A stretch of DNA of 64,000 nt from Phocaeicola paurosaccharolyticus JCM 15092. Lineage in GTDB: Bacteria; Bacteroidota; Bacteroidia; Bacteroidales; Bacteroidaceae. The notes under the pieces were generated by a model. The model was not told where the DNA came from. It searched no databases and saw nothing but the letters and a program-made list of their open reading frames with translations. Positions 9,047 to 16,997 of this stretch are shown here, piece by piece (position 1 is the first letter of the stretch; every line of letters begins with the position of its first letter). The position numbers and the translations under genes were made by a program. The stretch covers positions 1 through 64,000 of the forward strand of contig NZ_BAJR01000012.1 in NCBI RefSeq assembly GCF_000613805.1, in the 5' to 3' direction.

Positions 9047-10702
9047 TTATAATTCCTGGTATAAGAAACGCTTAATGCTCTTTTTAGGAGTCTTTTCAAA
9101 CTCTTCCGGATATATTCTAACTCTAGAAATCTGAGAGTAAGATGGAAGTTCTGAATTAAGAGCAACTCTATTTGTTTCCATTGCTGATTCTATATCTTCA
9201 TCTTTCATACCATGTGCATATGCATCATCAAAATCAGGATATATTAATGCAGCAAGGCGACCGTCATGTTGCTGTATAACGATGCTTTCTGCAACATATG
9301 GCATATTATTTAGCTTATCCTCAATCTCCTCTGGGTATATATTCTGTCCTGATGATCCTAGTAGCATGTTCTTGCTTCTTCCTTTTATTGTAACGTTACC
9401 TTCTTCATCAATTACTCCAAGGTCACCTGTGTGCATCCATCCATCTTTGTCGATAACTTCAGCTGTAGCTTCAGGGTTCTTGTAGTAACCAAGCATTACA
9501 TTAGGTCCTTTACATACTATTTCACCTACAATATTATGTGGATCCGGGCTGAGGACTTTTACTTCCATTCTCTTAACTGCCTTTCCACATGAACCTGGTT
9601 TGAATTCTTTCCAATCTTCATAACAGATGATAGGAGCGCACTCAGTCATACCATATCCCACTGTATAAGGGAACTCGATACTTCTTAGGAACTGCTCAAT
9701 TTCCTGGTTGAATGCTGCACCACCTACGATAACTTCGTAGAACTCTCCTCCGAATGCATGAATCATCTGCTCACGTACAGCAGCTTTAATCTTGTCATTA
9801 ATGATAGGTACTTTAAGAAGTATCTTCATTGTTGGAGTCTGTAACTTAGGAAGAATGTTTTTCTTGATAATCTTTTCAATAATCAATGGAACGGCAACAA
9901 CCAAGTTAGGCTTAATCTCAGCAAATGCTTGGAAGATAATCTTAGGACTAGGCATTCTAGTCAAGAAGTAGATGTGGCATCCCACGCAGAATTCATAAAT
10001 AAATTCGAAAGATAGGCCGTACATATGTGCCATAGGTAACATAGATACAAGCTTATTTCCTGGCTTAAGCTGTAGAACATCGAAAGCAAATTGTGTATTC
10101 GACCACAATGCTCTGTAAGGTATCATAACGCCCTTCGAATAACTTGTAGTGCCTGATGTGTAGTTGATGACTGCAAGAGTCTCAGGTTCGTCTTTCTTGT
10201 ATTCCACATGTTCGCGTCTGAAATTCTTAGGGAATTTCTTTCCGAAGAGCTCATTAAGGTGATTACGGGCAAAATCAAGTTTATCGCTTCTAGATACTAA
10301 TACAGAGTAGTCGTTCATAAGAACCACTCCCTCGATATTTGGCATCGCATTTTCATTAAGACCTTCCCAAACCATATCACCTACAAAGAGGAGTCTTGAC
10401 TCAGAGTGGTTTACAATGTTATGAACGTTGTCCGGTTTGAATTCGTGAAGTATAGGTACAGCAATGGCGCCGTAGGTAAGTGTTGCAAGGAATGTAACAC
10501 CCCAATGTGAACTGTTACGTCCGCAAATGGCTATTTTGTCGCCCTCTTTAATTCCACTTTGTTCAAAAATAATATGTATTTTCTCTATTTTTCTTGCTAC
10601 ATCTTTATACTGAAGTGTTGCCCCATTGTAGTCTGTCAAAGCATCCAAATCCCAGTTGTCTTTTATGCTTTGTTCAATAAAGGAGATAAAACTTTGCTCC
10701 AT
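9047..10702 (-). CDS. Long-chain-fatty-acid-CoA ligase / AMP-binding enzyme
   Basis: This 551-residue protein contains the core adenylating-enzyme motifs in order: the P-loop YTSGTTSYSKG (about 180), the adenine-contact motif GYGMTECAP (about 350), TGDLG (about 425) and the hinge motif GRSKNMLLGSSGQNIYPEEIE (about 445-465). The C-terminal catalytic lysine lies in KTPKKSIKRF. It joins a fatty acid to CoA through an acyl-adenylate in the cytoplasm. The size and the GQNIYPEEIE block fit the long-chain acyl-CoA synthetase branch. It heads a probable operon with two envelope proteins. Confidence 0.88.
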   Translation of the reverse strand: MEQSFISFIEQSIKDNWDLDALTDYNGATLQYKDVARKIEKIHIIFEQSGIKEGDKIAICGRNSSHWGVTFLATLTYGAIAVPILHEFKPDNVHNIVNHSESRLLFVGDMVWEGLNENAMPNIEGVVLMNDYSVLVSRSDKLDFARNHLNELFGKKFPKNFRREHVEYKKDEPETLAVINYTSGTTSYSKGVMIPYRALWSNTQFAFDVLQLKPGNKLVSMLPMAHMYGLSFEFIYEFCVGCHIYFLTRMPSPKIIFQAFAEIKPNLVVAVPLIIEKIIKKNILPKLQTPTMKILLKVPIINDKIKAAVREQMIHAFGGEFYEVIVGGAAFNQEIEQFLRSIEFPYTVGYGMTECAPIICYEDWKEFKPGSCGKAVKRMEVKVLSPDPHNIVGEIVCKGPNVMLGYYKNPEATAEVIDKDGWMHTGDLGVIDEEGNVTIKGRSKNMLLGSSGQNIYPEEIEDKLNNMPYVAESIVIQQHDGRLAALIYPDFDDAYAHGMKDEDIESAMETNRVALNSELPSYSQISRVRIYPEEFEKTPKKSIKRFLYQEL

Positions 10703-10755
10703 TTTGTTATAAATTTATTCTTTATAAATTATTGCACATTCTAGGTTAGAATGAG

Positions 10756-10786
10756 CAAAGATAAGACTTTCCATATGGTATACAAA
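10756..10786 (-). promoter_or_regulatory. Promoter for the acyl-CoA ligase operon
   Basis: Read on the minus strand, TTTG (10786-10783) is followed after 19 bases by TATCTTTG (10763-10756). This is a near-ideal Bacteroidota -33/-7 pair, and the start codon is about 54 bases further on. Confidence 0.65.
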
Positions 10787-10830
10787 AAAATAGAGTGATA
10801 AATTTATGCCCTATATCTTATATAACAACA

Positions 10831-10873
10831 ATACTGCTGTTTAGACTAAAGAAAGAGTCATAAACAGCAGTAT
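10831..10873 (-). terminator. Stem-loop after the DHOD-like gene, probable terminator
   Basis: ATACTGCTGTTTA pairs with TAAACAGCAGTAT around a 17-nt loop. It lies just past the stop of the minus-strand DHOD-like gene. The T content beyond the stem on that strand is modest, so termination is likely but not certain. Confidence 0.6.
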
Positions 10874-10891
10874 CGCTTATATTAAGAATGA

Positions 10892-11863
10892 TTATTTCGA
10901 GCTGAAATACTTCATGAACTGCGTTCTTTCGAACGGATTAGCATTCTCATCAGCTTTCAAATTCATCAAACCTTTGAATTGACCAATATTCTCATAACCC
11001 TTGCTATCCATCCAAGATGACATATCTGCTATCATCTTATCTATCTCATCATTACCTTTCTTATATATCACACTGCACAGCTCAACGGCTGCAGCGCCGG
11101 CAAGGATAGATTTGATAATTGCTGCACCTGAGTTTACACCGCCTGAGATAGCAAAATCCTGCTTAGGCAATTCACCTGATGCTATAGCTGCCCATCTAAG
11201 ACCATTAGAGAGTTCAGAACCATTACTGAACACATCTGCAGTGGTATATTCAAGTGTCTTGATATTTATATCGGCTTGGTAGAATCTGTTGAACAAAACT
11301 ACACCTCCAGCACCATTAGCATGTAATTGGTTTATCAGGGCAATAGGGTTGGAGAGATTTGAAGCCAGTTTCACTATGACAGGAATAGATACACGCTTTT
11401 TCACAGTCGAAAGGATGTCAATATATCTCTGCTCCATAGTCCCATATCTATACTCTTTCTGAGTCTCTATAGACATAATGTTGAGCTCTATTGCATCTGC
11501 CCCTGCATCCTGCATGGTTTTTGCAAACTCAGACCATTCACCTTTGCTGAAACAGTTTATACTTGCTATTATTGGTATCTTACACAGGCTCTTGCACTCT
11601 TGTATCAGTTTTACATATTCACTCAATGCATTAGAGCGTACATAGGTCTTTAGATAGTCATCAGCTTCGGGATAATCGTATGATACAATATCTCCCGATT
11701 GCATCAAAATCTGTTCCTCAAAAATTGATTTCAGAACAACGGCACCAGCTCCGTGGAATTCAAGTTTCTGCACTTTCTCTGCAGTATCTGTCAGTCCCGA
11801 ACTACTAATAATAATAGGATTGCGCAAGCTTAAGCCTGCAAAGGTTGTGTTAAGTATGCTCAT
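10892..11863 (-). CDS. Dihydroorotate dehydrogenase-like flavoprotein
   Basis: This 323-residue protein has the fold and opening of class 1 DHOD (NTTFAGLSLRNPIIISSSG), the FMN phosphate-binding region (AISGGVNSGAAIIKSILAGAAAVELCSVIY) and TIM-barrel spacing. The catalytic segment LNLSCPN of class 1A enzymes is replaced by LNIMSIETQ, so the usual active-site Cys is missing. The family is annotated as DHOD-like and may not make orotate; a reductase acting on another substrate is possible. It ends a three-gene operon (DUF4494, YggS, this gene) with gaps of 17 and 12 bases. Confidence 0.82.
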   Translation of the reverse strand: MSILNTTFAGLSLRNPIIISSSGLTDTAEKVQKLEFHGAGAVVLKSIFEEQILMQSGDIVSYDYPEADDYLKTYVRSNALSEYVKLIQECKSLCKIPIIASINCFSKGEWSEFAKTMQDAGADAIELNIMSIETQKEYRYGTMEQRYIDILSTVKKRVSIPVIVKLASNLSNPIALINQLHANGAGGVVLFNRFYQADINIKTLEYTTADVFSNGSELSNGLRWAAIASGELPKQDFAISGGVNSGAAIIKSILAGAAAVELCSVIYKKGNDEIDKMIADMSSWMDSKGYENIGQFKGLMNLKADENANPFERTQFMKYFSSK

Positions 11864-11875
11864 TATTATAAGGGT

Positions 11876-12544
11876 TTAGTATATTCTTTCTCCAAAAATT
11901 TTGCTTCCTACTCTTACCATAGTGCTTCCTTCTTCAATAGCGATTTCGTAGTCGCCGGACATACCCATAGATATCTCCTTAAAAGATTCTTCATCTTTAA
12001 AATACTCCTCTTTAATCTCTTTGAAAAAGGTATGAAGTGAGTTAAACTCTTCTCTTATCTCTTTCTGATCATCACAATTCGTAGCCATTCCCATTACTCC
12101 GCATATTCTTATATTGTCAAGCTTCTTCCACTCTTCCTCGTTAAGCATGGTACGGCACTCATCAAAGGAGAATCCAAATTTGGTCTCCTCTTTTGCGATG
12201 TGTATCTGCAGTAGGCATGATATGGTACGGTTGACCTTTTTGGCATGTTTATCTATCTCCTTAAGTAGTGATAGAGAGTCTATAGCATGAATCATAGTGA
12301 CATAAGGTGCCATATACTTTATCTTGTTACTTTGAAGATGACCTATAAAGTGCCATTCTATATCTTTGGGGAGCGTTTCATATTTTTGAGCCATTTCCTG
12401 CACTTTACTCTCGCCAAAAATGCGCTGTCCTGCCTCGTATGCCTCCATGATGGATTCATTCGGATGAAACTTTGATACAGCAACAAGTGTTACATCTTTT
12501 GTAATGCCTGCAAGTACCTCTTGTAAATTTGCTTTAATGCTCAT
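11876..12544 (-). CDS. YggS/PLPBP-family pyridoxal-phosphate homeostasis protein
   Basis: This 222-residue protein has the PLP lysine in LVAVSKFHP (about residue 24), the motif FGESKVQE, the WHFIGHLQSNK motif and the phosphate-binding end SMGMSGDYEIAIEEGSTMVRVGSKIFGER. These are hallmarks of the YggS/PROSC family, a single-domain alanine-racemase-like fold that binds PLP and buffers vitamin B6 and amino-acid pools in the cytoplasm. The length is normal. It lies in an operon between DUF4494 and the DHOD-like gene. Confidence 0.92.
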   Translation of the reverse strand: MSIKANLQEVLAGITKDVTLVAVSKFHPNESIMEAYEAGQRIFGESKVQEMAQKYETLPKDIEWHFIGHLQSNKIKYMAPYVTMIHAIDSLSLLKEIDKHAKKVNRTISCLLQIHIAKEETKFGFSFDECRTMLNEEEWKKLDNIRICGVMGMATNCDDQKEIREEFNSLHTFFKEIKEEYFKDEESFKEISMGMSGDYEIAIEEGSTMVRVGSKIFGERIY

Positions 12545-12561
12545 TGTCTTATAAATTAATG

Positions 12562-13044
12562 TTATTCAGTTTTACCTGCATCAGGGAATTCTGGTTTTAC
12601 ATTTGGCTCTGCCTCATAAGGGTAGATATCCATAAGTTGTGTCTCTGCAACAGATGCTATAACATAATCGGCCATAGTACCTTTCATGCCCTCATCAAGT
12701 TTCTTAACTGCATCGCGAAGATCGGCTGACTGTACAAGAACAGTTGTCGATGTTTTCTTCTCAGCTCCGCTCTTCTCATCTAGAGTAATGAAGAAAAGCT
12801 TACATTTAAAATATCTGTCGGCAGCATCCTCTTCAGATTGGAAAATTTCGCTGTAATTTGCTCTTTTTATATCAGAAACCGTAAATTCTCCACTAATATA
12901 AGGTGTTATCTCTTCAATTATTCTAGCTTCTGCTTCAGTAAAACTAAGTGCATCTACAAGATATGGTTCAGTTACTTTCTTGTTTACTCCATTTTCCATC
13001 ACCTTCTCGTAGCGAATTTTGCATTCAAACCATGTATGCATCAT
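12562..13044 (-). CDS. DUF4494 protein
   Basis: This 160-residue soluble protein begins MMHTWFECKIRYEKV and contains LVDALSFTEAEARIIEEITPYISGEFTVSDIKRANYSEIF, the conserved core of DUF4494, a family nearly confined to Bacteroidota and usually found next to yggS, as here. No catalytic motif is visible. The function is unknown. It is the first gene of its operon. Confidence 0.8.
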   Translation of the reverse strand: MMHTWFECKIRYEKVMENGVNKKVTEPYLVDALSFTEAEARIIEEITPYISGEFTVSDIKRANYSEIFQSEEDAADRYFKCKLFFITLDEKSGAEKKTSTTVLVQSADLRDAVKKLDEGMKGTMADYVIASVAETQLMDIYPYEAEPNVKPEFPDAGKTE

Positions 13045-13065
13045 AATTGTTCAATATTATTTTGT

Positions 13066-13085
13066 CTACGGCAAAAATACCGTAG
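13066..13085 (-). promoter_or_regulatory. Promoter -7 box flanked by an inverted repeat, DUF4494-yggS operon
   Basis: On the minus strand the 8-base box TATTTTTG (13079-13072) fits TAnnTTTG. It is framed exactly by the inverted repeat CTACGG (13066-13071) and CCGTAG (13080-13085). The box lies about 28 bases before the start codon. A repressor binding the repeat would cover the box; no -33 element is clear. Confidence 0.5.
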
Positions 13086-13158
13086 TCCACTTTGTTAGTA
13101 ATTTTGATTTGTTAAATGCGAAGGTACAAAAAAGTTTTATAGAATTTTTCAGCAAAAT

Positions 13159-14313
13159 CTATTTCTTCTTTAATTCTTTCAAACGAATCTGAGTCACCTC
13201 ATCTATAACTTCCTTTGATAGTTTGGTAGTGTATGAGAAATTTAGGTTGTATTTTACTGCTAACTTCTTTTGTATCATATCAAGTTTTGAGAATTGTTTC
13301 AAGCTCACTTGTTGGAATTTTTCCGGTGTAGCATTAAGCATCTCTTTAGTGTATATCGCATTAATTGCTTTTACAGCATCTTTCCTGAACTCATCTTTGA
13401 ATATCTTCTCCACCTCATCTTTTGGAAGGTTTTTTAATGAAGATATAGTATCTATTTCAGTGGTAGTAATGGCGCTAACCTGCTCTCGGGCCTTTTGCTC
13501 AGTTTTATGTCTCCTGTTTGTCTCTTCACGAAACTCATAGTTCTCTTTCCTCTCTGCTTCATCTTTCAGTGCAATATATCCAATGGACAGTAGTGCCAAA
13601 ATTGCAAATACCTTAATAGCTATTGATGCTATATCAGCAATGTTTGTTCTTTTGAAATCTTTTCTGAGTTCATGAATATTGGCATACCTTTTCGACTGGT
13701 CAGCATTGGTAGCCTTGTTGATAATATGTCTTATCCAAGGGGTTACATTTGAGTAGCTGTATATGTATTCTATAATTTTGCCAATTGAATAGATATCGTT
13801 CTTCTCGTTTGGTACGTTGTCCTCATTGAAGAGAGCTGGGTCAGAATATATTCCGCTGAATGTACAATAAGATATATCCTTGCATATATAGCTGCTCAGA
13901 GGGTTGAAAAGTGTTACTATATGATTACCTTTTCTGACATACACAGTTGCCGGGTTGATGTTAAGATGAAGTGTCCCGTTCTCATGCATGTATGCAACAG
14001 CATCGATAATCTGATTGACAATATATGAACTCTCTTTTTTGTTGTTGATATTGAAAGAGGTTTCCAGTAATGCTTTATAGAGTGGAATAGCAGGAGAGTA
14101 GCTAAATGCTACATAATCACCAGATTCATCACTGTGGAGTCCTTCATAGTGTGGCAGGTTTCTGTGATTGAGCTCTTTCCCAAGTTTTATTTCATTATTA
14201 ATGCAGTGTCTGTATTCTTTAATTGAATATAGATTACTGTTGCATCGGCGTAAGAAAAGTCTTTTGCCATCTTTGTCATTAATAATTAGTAGACTATCCG
14301 AAAAATTACCCAT
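13159..14313 (-). CDS. Membrane-anchored kinase-like protein lacking catalytic residues (pseudokinase)
   Basis: The first about 220 of 384 residues follow the eukaryotic-type Ser/Thr kinase fold: NNEIKLGKELNHRNLPHYEG (C-helix), VNQIIDAVAYMHENGTLHLNINPATVYV (catalytic loop) and EKNDIYSIGKIIEYIYS (F-helix). The key residues are gone. The ATP-binding lysine position reads LFLRRC, the HRD motif reads HLN, and the DFG position reads LFNP. A single hydrophobic helix follows (about 228-248, IADIASIAIKVFAILALLSIGYIAL), then a charged, probably periplasmic region of about 130 residues. It is most likely a signalling scaffold or sensor rather than an active kinase. It is transcribed alone. Confidence 0.8.
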   Translation of the reverse strand: MGNFSDSLLIINDKDGKRLFLRRCNSNLYSIKEYRHCINNEIKLGKELNHRNLPHYEGLHSDESGDYVAFSYSPAIPLYKALLETSFNINNKKESSYIVNQIIDAVAYMHENGTLHLNINPATVYVRKGNHIVTLFNPLSSYICKDISYCTFSGIYSDPALFNEDNVPNEKNDIYSIGKIIEYIYSYSNVTPWIRHIINKATNADQSKRYANIHELRKDFKRTNIADIASIAIKVFAILALLSIGYIALKDEAERKENYEFREETNRRHKTEQKAREQVSAITTTEIDTISSLKNLPKDEVEKIFKDEFRKDAVKAINAIYTKEMLNATPEKFQQVSLKQFSKLDMIQKKLAVKYNLNFSYTTKLSKEVIDEVTQIRLKELKKK

Positions 14314-14340
14314 TTTTAATTAATTAGCGCATATTTGATA

Positions 14341-14348
14341 CAAAAATA
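14341..14348 (-). promoter_or_regulatory. -7 box for the kinase-like gene
   Basis: On the minus strand TATTTTTG fits TAnnTTTG and lies 27 bases before the start codon. No -33 element is clear. Confidence 0.4.
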
Positions 14349-14412
14349 TTATTTTTTTTATTACTATAAAGCATAATGATAAAATAGTCACCTATTTTTC
14401 GCTCTCTTTTTA

Positions 14413-14443
14413 TTGTTTTGTTAATTCGTAAAGTCTATCTTTG
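14413..14443 (+). promoter_or_regulatory. Promoter for the aminotransferase-permease operon
   Basis: TTG (14413-14415) is followed after 20 bases by TATCTTTG (14436-14443), a good Bacteroidota -33/-7 pair. The start codon is 27 bases downstream. Confidence 0.65.
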
Positions 14444-14470
14444 CACTTCGGTTAAACAAATTTATTATTT

Positions 14471-15673
14471 ATGCCCACAATCTCAATTCGGGGAAATGAA
14501 ATGCCCGCTTCTCCTATTAGGAAATTGGCTCCATTGGCTGAGGAAGCGAAAAAAAATGGTGTCAAAGTTTATCACTTAAATATTGGTCAGCCAGACCTTC
14601 CTACACCACGAGCGGCCCTTGATGCGATACGAAATATTGATCGTACGGTTTTGGAATATAGCCCAAGTCAGGGTTATAGAAGTTACCGTGAGAAACTTGT
14701 CGGCTATTACAAGAAGTATGATATCAATCTTACTGCAGATGATATTATCATAACAACAGGTGGTTCTGAAGCTGTACTTTTTGCTTTCATGAGCTGTCTT
14801 AATCCTGGTGATGAAATTATTGTCCCAGAACCTGCTTATGCTAACTATATGGCATTTGCTATATCTGCAGGAGCTGTGATTCGAACAGTGACAACAACTA
14901 TTGAGGAGGGTTTCTCTCTGCCTAAGGTTGAGAAGTTCGAGGAGCTTATTAACGAACGTACAAAAGCTATTCTTATATGTAATCCAAATAACCCTACTGG
15001 ATATCTATATTCTCGCCGTGAGATGAATCAGATCAGAGATATGGTAAAGAAATATGATCTTTATCTCTTCTCGGATGAGGTTTATCGTGAGTTTATATAT
15101 ACCGGTTCTCCTTATATATCTGCTTGTCATCTTGAAGGAATCGAGAATAACGTTGTTCTTATCGACTCGGTATCTAAGCGTTATTCAGAATGTGGTATAC
15201 GTATTGGTGCATTAATCACTAAAAACAAGGATGTACGTAATGCAGTCATGAAGTTCTGTCAGGCTCGTCTTAGTCCTCCACTTATTGGTCAGATTGCTGC
15301 TGAGGCTTCTCTCGATGAACCGGAAGAGTATGCTCGCGAGACATACGATGAGTATGTAGAGAGACGTAAATGCCTTATTGATGGACTGAACAGAATCCCG
15401 GGAGTCTATTCTCCAATTCCTATGGGTGCATTCTATACAGTAGCAAAACTTCCTGTTGATGATAGCGAGAAGTTCTGTGCATGGTGTCTTAAGGAGTTCA
15501 ACTATGAGGGAGAGACTGTTATGATGGCTCCTGCTGCAGGTTTTTATACCACTCCGGGTGCCGGAAAGAATGAAGTGAGAATTGCATACGTTCTAAAGAA
15601 AGGGGATTTGATACGTGCTCTGTTCATTTTAAGGAAAGCTTTAGAGGCTTATCCTGGAAGAACTGATGAATAA
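14471..15673 (+). CDS. Class I/II pyridoxal-phosphate aminotransferase
   Basis: This 400-residue enzyme has the AspC-like opening IRGNEMPASPIRKLAPLAEEA and NIGQPDLPTP. The cofactor pocket shows TTGGSEAVLFAF, NPNNPTGYLYS, SDEVYREF and the PLP lysine in DSVSKRYSECGIRIG. The second substrate-binding Arg is probably in NEVRIAYVL. It transfers amino groups in the cytoplasm, most likely aspartate or an aromatic amino acid; the exact donor cannot be read from sequence. The ATG at 14471 follows a good promoter. Its last codons overlap the start of the permease gene by 8 bases, so translation is probably coupled. Confidence 0.88.
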   Translation: MPTISIRGNEMPASPIRKLAPLAEEAKKNGVKVYHLNIGQPDLPTPRAALDAIRNIDRTVLEYSPSQGYRSYREKLVGYYKKYDINLTADDIIITTGGSEAVLFAFMSCLNPGDEIIVPEPAYANYMAFAISAGAVIRTVTTTIEEGFSLPKVEKFEELINERTKAILICNPNNPTGYLYSRREMNQIRDMVKKYDLYLFSDEVYREFIYTGSPYISACHLEGIENNVVLIDSVSKRYSECGIRIGALITKNKDVRNAVMKFCQARLSPPLIGQIAAEASLDEPEEYARETYDEYVERRKCLIDGLNRIPGVYSPIPMGAFYTVAKLPVDDSEKFCAWCLKEFNYEGETVMMAPAAGFYTTPGAGKNEVRIAYVLKKGDLIRALFILRKALEAYPGRTDE

Positions 15674-16922
15674 TATGAACTGGAGATTATTTGTTGCAAA
15701 ACGAATTTATAACAGTAACGAGGGTAGGAAAGAGGTCTCTAAACCTGCTGTAAGAATCGCTATATCGGGTATAGCTGTGGGAATGGCTATAATGATTGTA
15801 TCTATTGCAGTAGTAATAGGTTTCAAGAATGAAGTGCGCAATAAAGTTATCTCCCTCGGTTCGGATATCCATGTAGTCAATTTTGATGCTCAAAGAACTT
15901 ATGAGTCTACTCCTATAGTTACATCCGACAGTCTGATGCAGGTTGTCAGAGATACTCATGGCGTAAAGCATGTTCAGCGTTATTCCACTAAGCCTGGAAT
16001 GATAATGACCAATGATAACTTCCTTGGTATGGTGCTTAAAGGGGTGGGACAAGAGTACAAAACGGAGTATCTTAAAAGTCATCTCATTGCAGGAGAAGTT
16101 CCTCAATTCAGCAGTCTAAGAGCATCCAATGAAGTTGTTGTATCAAGTACTATTGCCGATAAGTTGAAATTATCTGTTGGTGATAAGATATATACATATT
16201 ATATTGATGACAGTAATGTAAGGGCTCGTCGTTTTAAAGTTTCCGGTATATACCGTACAAATTTCTCTTCATTCGACAATATCTTTATTATTACAGACAT
16301 TTACACGGTTAACAAGCTCTGTGGTTGGGAGAATACTCAATCTACCGGTCTTGAGGTGTCAGTAAAAGATTATTCCCAACTTGATGCCACAGCCGATAAT
16401 ATCCGTTCAAAGATAGATACGAATATGGATTATAATGGAGGTGTATACTTTACTCAGACTATTGAAGAGGTCTCTCCACAGATATTTGCATGGCTTAATC
16501 TGCTTGATACAAATGTTTGGGTGATATTGATTCTTATGATGGGTGTAGCAGGATTTACCATGATATCCGGATTGCTAATCATTATTCTTGAGCGTACTAA
16601 TATGATAGGAGTGTTGAAAGCACTCGGAGCTACAGATGGAGCTATAAGAGGTATCTTCTTAAACTTCTCTATATTCCTCATCGGCAAAGGCTTGATATGG
16701 GGTAACATTGTCGGTTTCTCTTTATGCGGACTACAGTACTATTTTAAGATATTCAAACTTGATCCGTCAAACTATTATCTGGAATATGTGCCTATAGAGT
16801 TCAACTGGACCTACTATATTCTTCTTAATATTGCTGCGTTTGTCATTTCTGTCCTGATGCTTGTTGGTCCCTCTTATTTAATCTCAAGCATACATCCGGC
16901 GAAATCAATACGTTTTGAATAA
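15666..16922 (+). CDS. FtsX/LolC-E-type ABC transporter permease
   Basis: This 418-residue protein has an N-terminal helix (about 28-52, ISGIAVGMAIMIVSIAVVIGF), a large periplasmic MacB-like domain (about 55-265), and three C-terminal helices including VWVILILMMGVAGFTMISGLLIIIL and the FtsX signature ERTNMIGVLKALGATDGAIRGIF. This layout matches the LolC/LolE permeases that move lipoproteins out of the inner membrane, but no LolD ATPase is adjacent. The start overlaps the aminotransferase stop; an ATG three codons later is equally possible. A bidirectional terminator follows. Confidence 0.85.
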   Translation: MNNMNWRLFVAKRIYNSNEGRKEVSKPAVRIAISGIAVGMAIMIVSIAVVIGFKNEVRNKVISLGSDIHVVNFDAQRTYESTPIVTSDSLMQVVRDTHGVKHVQRYSTKPGMIMTNDNFLGMVLKGVGQEYKTEYLKSHLIAGEVPQFSSLRASNEVVVSSTIADKLKLSVGDKIYTYYIDDSNVRARRFKVSGIYRTNFSSFDNIFIITDIYTVNKLCGWENTQSTGLEVSVKDYSQLDATADNIRSKIDTNMDYNGGVYFTQTIEEVSPQIFAWLNLLDTNVWVILILMMGVAGFTMISGLLIIILERTNMIGVLKALGATDGAIRGIFLNFSIFLIGKGLIWGNIVGFSLCGLQYYFKIFKLDPSNYYLEYVPIEFNWTYYILLNIAAFVISVLMLVGPSYLISSIHPAKSIRFE

Positions 16923-16946
16923 AAGCTATTTATAATATATAAATGA

Positions 16947-16982
16947 AAAGCGCCATATCATTTGAATGATATGGCGCTTTTA
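16947..16982. terminator. Bidirectional terminator between convergent genes
   Basis: A near-perfect stem AAAAGCGCCATATCATT/AATGATATGGCGCTTTT has only a tiny loop and gives T-runs on both strands. It separates the permease (+) from the tryptophanase-family gene (-). Confidence 0.88.
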
Positions 16983-16997
16983 TTATATGTAGATATC

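Noticed and set aside
10227..10234. An 8-base match (TTCCCTAA on the minus strand) to the start of the possible Cas12a guide, inside the acyl-CoA ligase gene
   Set aside because: The flanking bases are GAAA rather than a 5' TTTV motif, and the match ends after 8 bases. Chance is the best explanation.
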